Shown: in pieces, positions 54,796 through 64,000 of the stretch | Layout: every line of letters starts with the position of its first letter | Position numbering within the stretch: position 1 is the stretch's first letter | From: Corythucha ciliata | Lineage: Eukaryota; Arthropoda; Insecta; Hemiptera; Tingidae | NCBI GenBank assembly: GCA_038030265.1 | Contig: CM075943.1 | Span: 11,594,001 to 11,658,000, forward strand | Direction: 5' to 3' | Length of the DNA: 64,000 nt | Program-made: the position numbers and the translations under genes | The notes under the pieces: generated by a model | Databases searched by the model: none | Told to the model about the DNA's origin: nothing | Seen by the model: the letters and a program-made list of their open reading frames with translations, nothing else

Positions 54796-55084
54796 CCCCT
54801 GTAAGCCAAATCGACAATATCGGTCATAGAATGGCGTTTTCAGCAAGGAAACTTGGAGGGGAAGAGCTACAGTTTCGTCTGAAACGCTCTGTCACTCCTC
54901 TAATCCTGAATTTCACCCATTTGGCACTGTTTGAAACATAATTTTCGTGAGATTAGCCCTTACTTAGTTTTGCTGGACTGTGTCCCTAAAGCCAATTTCA
55001 AAGGGTACGGGTCCTTTCATTTTCAAACTCTAGTGTCGTACCGACGTATGGGCGTGGTGAGGGAGGCGTCCCACCCCAGGCGTC

Positions 55085-56225
55085 CGGATTTTTCGAGGGT
55101 TGATTTGTGAAAAAATCGCTAACTCGCTTCTAAAATTGAAAAAAGCTCTCATTCTCTCGGAAGCACATTCGCGGCTGAAATTGAGAAAAAACGCTAATTC
55201 GTGGGTAACATTATAGAAAGAGAGAAATTAGTTTAGAAAACGCTAATTCGCGGTTAGAATAAAGAAAACGAGCTAATTCGCCGCTAAAATAGATTTTACT
55301 CAAATTTTACTTTAGACTCAAATTGAGTAAAAGCGTACTTTCGTGATGGCTATAAAATTCACAAAACGCTACAATTTGGGACAATAAAAATTGAGAAAAA
55401 ACGCTAATTCTCAGCTGACATTGAGAAAACGCCAATTGATTAAAAAGTGTGACGTCACAGTAGGCAGTTTCCAAACAAAACAAACAAATTGTCTTCAAGT
55501 GATTGCTACAGTGATTAATAATAACGAGCTGAGTTTTCCTTAGAAACTGAGTGATGTGACGTCATTCACTTTTTCAGCCAATTCGCGGATTCCGGAGGCA
55601 CATTCGCGGCTGAAATTGAGAAAAAACGCTAATTTTTGGGCATTAGAGAGAGAAATTAGTTGAGAAAACGCTAATTCGCGGATAAAATTGAAAAAAATGA
55701 GCTAATTCGCGGCTGAAATGGAGAAAAAACGCTAACTCGCTTTTAAAATTGGAAAAGGCGCTCGTTTTTGGCTAAAACAAAAAACCCACTGATTTGCGGT
55801 CGAAATGTAAAGAACAGCGCTCATTCTCTTCTCAAATTAAGTAAAAGCGTTCTTTTGTGATGGATAAAATTCACAAAAAGCTCTATAATTTGGGGAGGGG
55901 GGGATTGAGAAAAAACTCTAATTCGTGGGTAACATTAGAGAGAGAAATTAGTTGATAAAACGCTAATTCGCAGTTAGAATAAGAAATTGAGCTCATTCGC
56001 CGCTAAAATAGATGAAAAACGCTAATTCGCGGCTAAAATGGAGAAAAGTGGCTAATCTGTGGATGAAATTGAAATAGACCGAGTATTATCCGTGGATCCT
56101 TGGGGCAACTTCGTGGCTTTAATTGAGAAAAAACGCTAATTCTTGTTTAAAAGCTTAGAAAAAGCGCCGATTCGATGTTAACAAGTGGAGGAAAACGCTG
56201 ATTTGTGGCTTAAATTGAGGGAAAG
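55085..56225 (-). repeat. Family A array (-) with a ~120-bp higher-order repeat
   Basis: Besides ~30-bp units, a block of gtgggtaacattagagagag, aaattagttgagaaaacgc and gagctaattcgccgctaaaa appears three times, at about 55195, 55630 and 55920, so duplication acted on multi-unit segments. It is interrupted by a MITE at 55441-55576. Confidence 0.8.
55441..55576. mobile_element. MITE of ~135 bp with GACGTCA-containing inverted repeats
   Basis: The left end, aaaaagtgtgacgtcacag then gcagtttcc, is complementary to the right end, gaaactgagtgatgtgacgtc then attcacttttt. It sits inside a family A unit and has no coding capacity. Confidence 0.7.
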
Positions 56226-56880
56226 CGCCTTTAACTTCGTGGGGTTTTCACTTTGAAAAATTTAATTTCGCCGGATTGACTCCCTCCAATAGCCAATTTC
56301 GCGGGGGTTGACTCATTGAAAATTCCAATTTCACGACCACACGGGGTTCAAAAAATAAATTTTCCACGTTTCAGGCTCTTCCCATGTTCAAATTTTGCGG
56401 ATTGGGCACCATCAGACGCCAATTCTGTCGTTTTGGCTAATTCGAGAACCAAATGTCGGCTTTGACTCATTAGAAACCAATGTCGCGTGTGCGGGTCGTT
56501 CAAAAAAGGCAAATTTTACAGCTGATCTGTTGCATCAAAAAGAAAATTTCGCTCTGTTGATCAATTCAAACTGTGTCTTCGAGGCCTTCACTTAATTCCC
56601 CCCCCCCCCCAAGAGGCTGTAGACACCCTTCACCTTCCGAACTGTCTCACGCTCTAGCTCTCAAGCCTCTCTCCCTGTGTGAAGGAAGTCCACCAGAAAT
56701 AAGTGGTGGCGGGAGGCCACCTCCACCGGCGTATCCTCCTACAACAAACAACCATTTTCGTTTTTCGCTGGTCTGGCTCACTATAAAAGTCGATTTCTCG
56801 GGTTTCGCTCGCTCAAAAAAATACAGTTTTGGATTTTGATCACTAAAAAACTATTTTCGGTGAATTGACGATTTCCAGCG
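56225..56880 (+). repeat. Family B array (+)
   Basis: About 18 units (caatttcgcgggggttgactc, attgaaaattc). A C run lies at ~56600, followed by ~130 bp of non-periodic GC-richer sequence (56610-56740). The ORFs at 56395-56839 follow the array. Confidence 0.7.
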
Positions 56881-57930
56881 CCGAGTTCTGAGTTGATGAA
56901 TACGACAGTTCTCTTGCTAGGGACTCATCCCCGAATAGTCGTATGGGTCACACGACATATGTGATACGGTATACGGTCACGCGACATATTTCATATGACC
57001 ACATGAAACATGACTCCAGTGAACCTGTAACCTGTCCACCCCATAGATCAAGGGCTGGCTACGCCGCTGCACTGCATATCATCGTGCGCTGTGAGTTCAG
57101 TGTCAAGCATCTAGCGTTCCGTCGGCAGTGTTTGGTTGGCATTGAACACTGACGCTTGTTGTTTATAGGCCAATCAAAAATGTGTATACTTATTGATAGG
57201 AAAAAAACCGTGTGACGCATATAACAGGCGGGCAGCGTCAATTTGTATCCTCTATTTGGCGCAGCCAGGACGTCCAACGCACGAGAACGATTAAACATCC
57301 CCCCTCCTCTTTTCCAATAGTCATCGTGCCTTCGACATCATCACTTCGTTGGAGCGTGTAGAAGAGCCTGTAGATCTTTAACGCGGTTATCTATTCGTGA
57401 GGGTTGGATTATTATATTACCTGTCCACCAGTGCGCAACATATTGTGGCAGCTTTCTAAATGCAAGTTCGCGGAACGAGTTCCATTGATAAGCTGCTAGG
57501 TTTTGAGTTCTCACTCTGTATAAACGGCATGACTTGATTTTTTTATTATTTATAATCTAAGCAAATAACGGTGCTGATTGCAATTGCAAAATAGAGATAA
57601 ATTCTGGATAGGTACGCATGTTAGTACAACTTGACCCACAGCCACTTTACACTTACTTTACTTACTTTACCTCCCTACAACCTACAACCTGTTCGAATTG
57701 TTAATGGCGAACGTTTCTGAATAGCGAAAGGTAGTCAGACCAAATTATTCCTAAACCGTGCATTTGTTCATAAATCCTAGGCTTGAGTGAAAAATGTTTT
57801 ATACCTAAAACTTCAAGGTTTTATCCTACGCTTTAAAGACTTTTTAATTCCTTGGAGGCCGAAATTACTGGCTGGTTTTAGCACAAAAGAATAGTTCTCC
57901 TTCTTGCCCGCTCATCCAAGAGAAGTTCCT
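56881..57930. other. Unique DNA without a supported gene
   Basis: Contains a 28-bp-spaced direct repeat (gtcacacgacatatgtgata / gtcacgcgacatatttcata at 56946 and 56976) and ggctggctacgccgctgc (57053), resembling an element end. No gene is seen. Confidence 0.4.
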
Positions 57931-57935
57931 CATAT

Positions 57936-58083
57936 GAAATTATGCTGTGTTACCAAATAAGACAGAAATATCTAAACCAAGTTCCTACGCTCTGTTTGAT
58001 GCGCAAAGTGACAATAGTGAAACGCCTCCTCATAAAGATAATATTACACCTACCCACTGGAAAGCCATTAGGAATCTTTGAAG
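57936..58083 (+). other. Possible coding exon, hydrophilic
   Basis: One plus-strand frame is open for 48 codons without an ATG and reads TEISKPSSYALFDAQSDN, then SETPPHKDNITPTHWKAI, ending at TGA (58081-58083). The composition looks protein-like. An AAG acceptor-like site near 57961 is weak, and a GTAAGT in another frame follows at 58097. It could be a terminal exon or chance. Confidence 0.2.
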
Positions 58084-58099
58084 GTTCACACAAAGTAAG

Positions 58100-59780
58100 T
58101 CTCTTCCGTTGCTTTCACTCGTCATCAAATATAGATTGAACAAAAAAAGAATAGAAAAAAAGGGAGAAAAAGATCCTTTCATGTTTTCTTTTCTTTTATG
58201 TTCCGAGTGAAAACCGTAATGCGTTCGGCAACTTAAAATAACAAATTATTATGAAAAAATTAACGAAAAATAAGGTGCGAAGCTCTCAAAAGATCGTCAG
58301 ACAAGACAATTCACGATCATGAGCCCACTACCACACCCCTCCCCTGCGCACCCACCCAATGGTTAAACCAGAACGAATGAAAGTGGAGCAGTGTCTTCTT
58401 CAGATTGGATGAGTTGGAAGGCAGTTTTCTCTCGGATATGACACAAGTCGGCCGACGGGGGTTTTTTATGACGTTCAAGCGGAAGATTATTACATTACAA
58501 TAATTAAGAGAGAGAAAGGCAGTCCAAACTTTACTCGTGGCAATCGAACGTGTGATTCTGGTTGCTATAACACGCTCTTATGACCCCCCGTCGAGCAATG
58601 TTTTAATAAAACGAGGAAATTACATGATCCGTGAAAAAAAAGAGTAAAATAATTACTAATGAAAGAAAATGACGCGTGGAAAGTTGCGTATTCGCGAAAA
58701 GCAGAAAGCGTCGCATGAAGAAAAAGATAGCAGAACATGAAGGAGTAAAAATGTAGCAGAAACAGAAAAATGCTACTATTCAATTGAATAAGCAATAAAC
58801 CTAAAAGAATTGCATATTTTTTTCAACATTATCGTACGTGCATCTCTTCATAATTATTTTAGATTTTTCCTCGAGATAGATATCTCTCTCTCTTGTTATA
58901 GGCAACATGTCTCGCTAGCTCGTGTTTCAAAATACTAAGACTAATTGCTGTGTGTGAAATTTGTAAAACTCTAATTTTCTCCCCTCAGCGTGAAGTTGAG
59001 TCGTCGAATCGTGGGTGTGGGAAGGGTTAGCATCACTATCCAATAAACAAAGCTGGTTGGTGTAATGCATTTTTTCATTAATTAACTATAATATTCCGGT
59101 CGTTTCATGCTCTTGTCTTGGGATTTCAGCGCAAATCGTTTCGTGAGTGTGCTTTGACATCAATGAATTTGATGTATTTATTTCTGTGGGATAATATAAG
59201 TAAATAACAGCGTAGAGACTTATTTCAGGAGGTGTCGCAAAAAGCGACCATTGATAAAACCTCTTTTGGTGGATCAAGCGGCAGTAGCTTTTCCAAAACG
59301 TCATAATACAATTTATGTCAGGTCTTGAAATGACGAGTCCATCCCGCTCCCCCGCACTCAAACAACAAAAACTTTCAACGTTTAAACCGCGGTCACTCTC
59401 ATCTAACCATTTAGTGTTTTTTTTTTTTTTTTTTTTCCTCGTCGCCAGTCTTTAAAGTACCGGTGAAAGCTTAGAATTTGAAAAATGAGACAGAAAAATA
59501 TCCGTGCTGCGACACGGACTACTTTCAAAGTCTGTTGGACTACGCGCTCAAAGCACTAACAATTTGCCGCGTTATTAAATAATGGATTGAAGGGACGTGA
59601 TGGGCGGGGCGGGGGCAGGCCAGTGGAAGCAAAGTAGCCGAGGTATCGGGGTCACAATTTTTATACGAGATTGCATTTAATAAAAATGAATATCAAGCCA
59701 TGGAGGGAGGTCAGCGGGAAATAATGAAGTCATTTCGCACCCCAAACTATTTATTTAAAGGCAAAATCCCAGTTACGCAG
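58100..59780. other. Unique DNA without a supported gene
   Basis: AT-rich, with a T run at 59417-59437. ORFs of 76 and 91 aa have no recognisable features. Confidence 0.45.
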
Positions 59781-59879
59781 GAAGGAAAGCGCTAATTCAC
59801 AGCTGGAATAATTGATGAACAACTCTTCAACTACAGCACTCTCAGCTAAACATCTGTCAGTTTGACACATTTGGGTTGA

Positions 59880-60450
59880 AATTGCTAGTTTTCCTGTAGT
59901 TATTCTCGTTAAATTGCCGCAGCTCCGGGGGTCTGGTCATGGTGACCGTGGAACCCGGGCTAACCGGCCACGTCAGTGCCCCAAGTCTTCTGACGCATAA
60001 CCGCATAATTGCACAATTTTGAAGGAAAATATCCGCGAAATTGAAATTTTTCTGGCTGGATACTCACGATTTTGTAAGTTCCACGTCCTAATTTAAGCGA
60101 AACTACATGTTTCAGGATCTTTTATGGTCGTGTCACCCTGGGCAAACGATTCCCTTAACCGAGCCCTTAACTTCGAATTTGAACTTTAATTCATTCATAA
60201 ATTTCAAATTGAATGAGTTTGCGTTAGGGTTCTAATTTGAGCGAGTCAAATTTCCTGGCTAAATAAACGTGAAATTGACAGTTTCGGGGCATCGGGGTCT
60301 CGATTCCTGCGAAAATGCAAGTTTTGGGTCTTAATAAAAGCAAAATTGCAAGTAACGGCCAACGTGCCGCTTGATTTCAAGTTCAGGTGCTAACTATCCG
60401 TAAAATTGCATAATTGCAATTGTTTTTTTGTGGGCTCTGACCCCGTACCA
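59880..60450 (+). repeat. Family C composite element, copy 3
   Basis: Colinear with 36.64-37.27 kb: ccccaagtcttctgacgcata (59979), aatatccgcgaaattg (60028), ctggctggatactcacgatt, cctgggcaaacgattccc (60138), atttgaactttaattcattc (60177), aaattgaatgag, ctaactatccgtaaaattg (60392), gggctctgaccccgtacc (60432). Confidence 0.8.
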
Positions 60451-60499
60451 TCCGGCCAAGACCTACCGCTCATACGACGCCGCGCCGTACTCCCAACAT

Positions 60500-61120
60500 T
60501 TTGGAGGTAAACAAATCGCTAATTCGCGGTATGTGGGCGCCCTCTTACGGCTAAACAAAACACTCATGTCCTGTTTTTATGCCAGTCCGGCTAAAATGAA
60601 AAAAAAATCGTCAATTCATGGTTTCAAACAAAAAACCAACAACGACAAACTGTAATTTGCGGATAAATCTGAGGAAAAAATACTACTTCGCGGTTTAAAT
60701 TGAGAGAAAGCGCACATTCGCGGATAAAATTTAGAAAAAGCGCTTATTCATAGCTGAAAGTGAAAAAAACAACTCATAGTTCGCGGCTGAAATTGAGAAA
60801 AACGTAAATTCGTGGGTAAAGTAGAGAGTAAAGCTTCAATTCGGGGATAAAAATTGATAAAATGCTCTAGTCGCGGCTAAAGTTAAGAAAAAAGGGACAA
60901 TTTTCGGTTTTTGGTGGCAAAATTCAAGATAAAGCGCTAATTCATGGCTAAAAATTTAAACAAAAAACTGATATTTTTCGGATAAATTAGGAATAAACGT
61001 AATTTCGCCCAAAAATAGTGAAAAATATCAATTGGAGGACGCAAAATGAGGTAAGGCGCTAACTAAGACTAAGCGCTAATTCGCGGCTCAAATTAATAAA
61101 ACGCCAATTAGGAACTTGCA
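60500..61120 (-). repeat. Family A array (-)
   Basis: About 20 units (gctgaaattgagaaaaacg, taattcgcggctc). A probable terminal-module remnant, ttggtgtaggtccgccgctg, lies at 61204-61225 in the orientation expected for the minus copies. Confidence 0.75.
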
Positions 61121-61379
61121 TGGGTCGGAATTTCTAGAAAGATTTTTTTTTTTTTTGGCTTGGTAGAACCTAAAAATGAACTTGTCGCAACAAAGTGCTC
61201 TCAAAATCGGCCCAATTGGTGTAGGTCCGCCGCTGTTCCTAGAAACTGACAATTCGCACCAGACACTGGGTTTTCGCGCATCATTTGGCCCGAAAAACTT
61301 AAAAAAAAACTTAAATTTTGCTCAAAAATTTTCCCTGCCATGTATCCCCTGGCGATAGAGCGGAGCCCCGCGGATCAGT

Positions 61380-61860
61380 TTGGTTCTACTCTGAAAAGTT
61401 CGTTCAAATTAGGAGTAAAAACTTGCAATTTCGCTGAAATCGAGTCCCAAAACTGGAAATTGCGTGGAGTCAGGAAACTTCCTATTTCGTGGGTATACAT
61501 ACGTATTTGTCAGGCTCGCCTGGATTCCACCGGCACAAAGAAAAGCCTCAAGTTTGGGCTTTTTGCCCATGAAATTTGTTTATTGACTGACAAATCTGCT
61601 CAATCAATGACACGCGTGTAAATCACGTTCCAAAGCAATATTACTGCTTTACGATGGCCAAGGAAGCAGATTTTTACCGATTATCGGTGATAAATAATGC
61701 CCTGGAGGTTTTTTATATCCGCCTTGGCCATATCCAACCGACCCAACCGTCAATTTGGCGGCCATTCATTCCCTGAAACTTGCAATTTTGCTGTTGTTTA
61801 GCCTCGAAACTAGCAAATCAACAGAACTAGCATTTCAACTTTGAAGAAATTATATCCGAC
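61380..61860 (-). repeat. Family C fragment (inverted orientation)
   Basis: Units aaaacttgcaatttcgctgaa, cccaaaactggaaattgcg and ctgaaacttgcaattttgctg, interrupted by non-repetitive DNA. The ORF at 61340-61621 crosses it and is not called. Confidence 0.5.
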
Positions 61861-64000
61861 ACTCGGAAACATCACCCGTCCCGAATGTCGCTACTTTCGG
61901 GGGGCTATTCGATCAAAAGCAAAATTGACGCCACCGTCCTCTCCTTATTAGCCATTTTACTCCTTCTCCCTACCCTCGTTAACACTTTTCGGTAATATCA
62001 AAGAAAATCGCCCGTGCGCACCTCTTCACTTAAAGGTTGGAGGGGGGGGGGGTTGGACACCGCTGCATTTAGACGAACGCTGGGGACCATTCCACTGTCT
62101 CGGTTCGGCTTACAAATAATATTAACAAGATTCTGCTTCAGGTGGTGAAATGACTAGTGCCCTAGTTTTGGGAGCAGAAATTGTAAGTTTCATGTGGGAA
62201 TCGTGTGTTCTAGGGTTGAAATAATATTTCCATAGACTAGACGAAAATGTCTGGCTTTTCTGCATTGACAAACAATAAATTATATTCAAGTGGCTGTGTG
62301 CTTCACAAAACTGAAGTGTGGCTGGGAAAACGGATGCGGATTCTTAAATGGCCAAAAACTATGCCGAGAAAATATTAAAAGTAATTATTCAAGATACAAT
62401 TAAAATATTTGTTATAGCGGAGAGGCTTGAAGTTTATCGTTAAAATATTTAAAAGACAACTTCAGGGCGATAATAAAACAATAGACTTGGCCTCCTATTG
62501 ATTAAGAGAGTGCAATGAGCTTTTATATCGAGAAGCAAATATAAAACAAGAACATTGACTCTGCCAAGGCTTGTGTGAATATGAAAAAGGCATGAAGGGG
62601 GGACGGACACGATAAGCATTTTTATTGAATTGTCCTCAACATATTTCCATTACACTGCGTCGAAAAGAGAAAGCTCAAAGGACCAAGTATAGAATTGTGC
62701 ATTTCGAGGGCAAATTAGTATTTTACAACATAGCAAAACACCAAGTATGCATACATCGTATTCACGAGAGAAGTATCGTATTCGAGTGCTGCCCTGTAGC
62801 ACCTATATCGTTCGCTTTTTTCAACTGTCAAGATGATGTACGTTAGCTGTTTTATTACCTCAAGATAGGGAAAATCGATGAAAACTTCTCCATCCCATCC
62901 ATACTTCGAATTTTATACTTCTAAATTGCGTTTTCGCCTCTACTTTAGTGAGTAAGAATCAAGCTAAAGTAATGGACTATTATGGTCTATGGCAAGTGTA
63001 TAGGTTCATGTCCCCGGGGGAGAGGTGATACGGTGAATTTTAATGGGAAGAATGAGGGATAAACCTTCCCCCTCTCCTTTATTCAAAGAATCAATCAATT
63101 TTGTTCACTTTGAGCAAAAATTCATGCCGTGAGACACAGGTAATCCGTCCCTTTCCGCATATAACTCCCACTGCCCACGCTTTCATTATAAATAGAATTT
63201 ATTTCCTGATTGAGTGACACTATCTAATTAAATGCTCAAAAAGTCGACCCCCTTCCGGGATGCGCTTCGTTGAAAATTGAGTAACTCGAAAGATTTCTTG
63301 TGGCTTCTTATTTCATTCCGGGTGTTCGCCGTGTGTAAGGTTTTATTGCGTAAACCGATGACTTTAGTTTGGGGAGGGGAGAGTACTAAAACGATCTGAA
63401 AGGGCTTTGGGCTAAGTGAACGGGTCAATTTATTGGTTCGCCGCGTCCAATCGAACGGCCAGGTCAAGGGCTTGTCGAGCTAGCACGGCTAAGAGACCAG
63501 GTGTGTTTGATTGATGAAATTAGCTATATGTAGTATTATAAAGTCGAAAGAAACGTCTTACATGCAAAAAGAGGAATCTGGTTTCTCCTCTTTTCTCCAG
63601 CATGAATCGTGCTCGCTAAAATTACGTGCCGATAACCCGATAACGAAGAGCCTGGAACATTCTTATCACTATCACCAATCTAAATATTGTTGTCATCTGA
63701 ACAATGTAGATAACTTCTCAGCTTACAGCTTTACGGCGAGCACGAGATAAAGAAGTTTCATCGCAGTTCAGTGTGGAATCATCACATATTATTTTTGATA
63801 TCAACCTATCCGAAAGATGAGAAAAACGGTAGTGTAAACTTACTAGGATGTTCAATGATTTCAGGTGATTGTTGAGAAAGGGACTATAGAAATGTGTGGG
63901 GGGGAAGAAGACAAAGTCATGACGCAAGAAATTAGAAAAAAATTTTGTGTTACGGGTGAAACAGAAGTACGGTATCCTCATTTGTCGAATTGCGGAATGG
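61861..64000. other. Unique DNA to the end of the window, no supported gene
   Basis: AT-rich, with a G run at 62043-62052 and no arrays. ORFs of 73-87 aa on both strands (62625-62846, 63228-63467, 63511-63750, 63718-63981) show no motifs or splice-site pattern. One of them could be an exon, but nothing supports it. Confidence 0.45.

Overview
This is a eukaryotic nuclear window, most likely from an insect or another arthropod. It is AT-rich and intron-bearing with GT-AG splice sites, and most of its length is dispersed and tandem repeats. I cannot fix the species from sequence alone. Two protein-coding genes can be assembled with confidence, both on the minus strand, by joining open exons across consensus splice sites in a consistent reading phase.

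(1) 12870..4401 is a ten-exon gene for a secreted, low-complexity (Thr/Ser-, Pro- and Gln-rich) mucin-like protein of 1077 residues. The ten exons sum to 3234 nt, exactly 1078 codons, with every junction in phase. (2) 40221..29502 is a three-exon gene for the histone-fold subunit CHRAC1 (fly Chrac-16) of the ISWI chromatin-accessibility complex, 138 residues, with a 10.2-kb second intron. Weaker coding signals are a frame-broken coding-like segment at 41.87-42.26 kb (+), a possible signal-peptide first exon at 53.3 kb (+), a small hydrophobic-start ORF at 43.96-43.74 kb (-), a basic SR-like stretch at 50.5 kb (-), and a hydrophilic open stretch at 57.9-58.1 kb (+).

Much of the remainder is built from degenerate short-period arrays. 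I sort them into families by consensus: A (~30 bp, Ctcaattttagc/cgcgaattagcg), B (~31 bp, caatttcgtgg/ttggctcattcaaaaa), C (~30 bp, gaaattgcaagtttcgggtc/ctaatttcgc), D (20 bp, aaaactgacgattttacccc), E (21 bp, aaactgtcaatttcgtcctgg), F (~30 bp, atggccaaactgac/cattcgcgcctaaa), G (17 bp, ccaaccacagcaaaggt) and H (~35 bp with long G runs). Families A, B and C occur in both orientations. Separate stretches line up with one another over 0.5-1 kb with the same non-periodic landmarks in the same order, and several carry a recurrent terminal module (CAGTGGCGGA, then a CCGGGGCCC-like core, then AGAAATCTCTATGAGGCCC). They therefore look like copies of kilobase-scale dispersed elements whose interiors are made of minisatellite units, not like simple satellites. 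This is the most unusual feature of the window.

Inserted among them are several fold-back (MITE-like) elements (0.33-0.93, 8.3-8.46, 23.4-23.57, 26.5-26.65, 39.5, 54.7 and 55.4 kb) and a truncated, frame-shifted Penelope-like reverse transcriptase fragment at 31.82-32.38 kb. That fragment lies inside a family E array and is flanked by a ~75-bp direct duplication. A hammerhead-ribozyme-like core at 43.59 kb may be another Penelope-type remnant. Layout: 0-4.4 kb repeats; 4.4-12.9 kb mucin-like gene; 13-25.4 kb arrays C, D, B, A; 25.4-29.3 kb mostly unique DNA; 29.5-40.2 kb CHRAC1 with repeats in intron 2; 40.2-44 kb mostly unique with family F; 44-46 and 48.6-50.4 kb family A; 51-55 and 57-59.7 kb mostly unique; 55-56.9 and 59.8-61.8 kb arrays; 61.9-64 kb unique without recognised genes.
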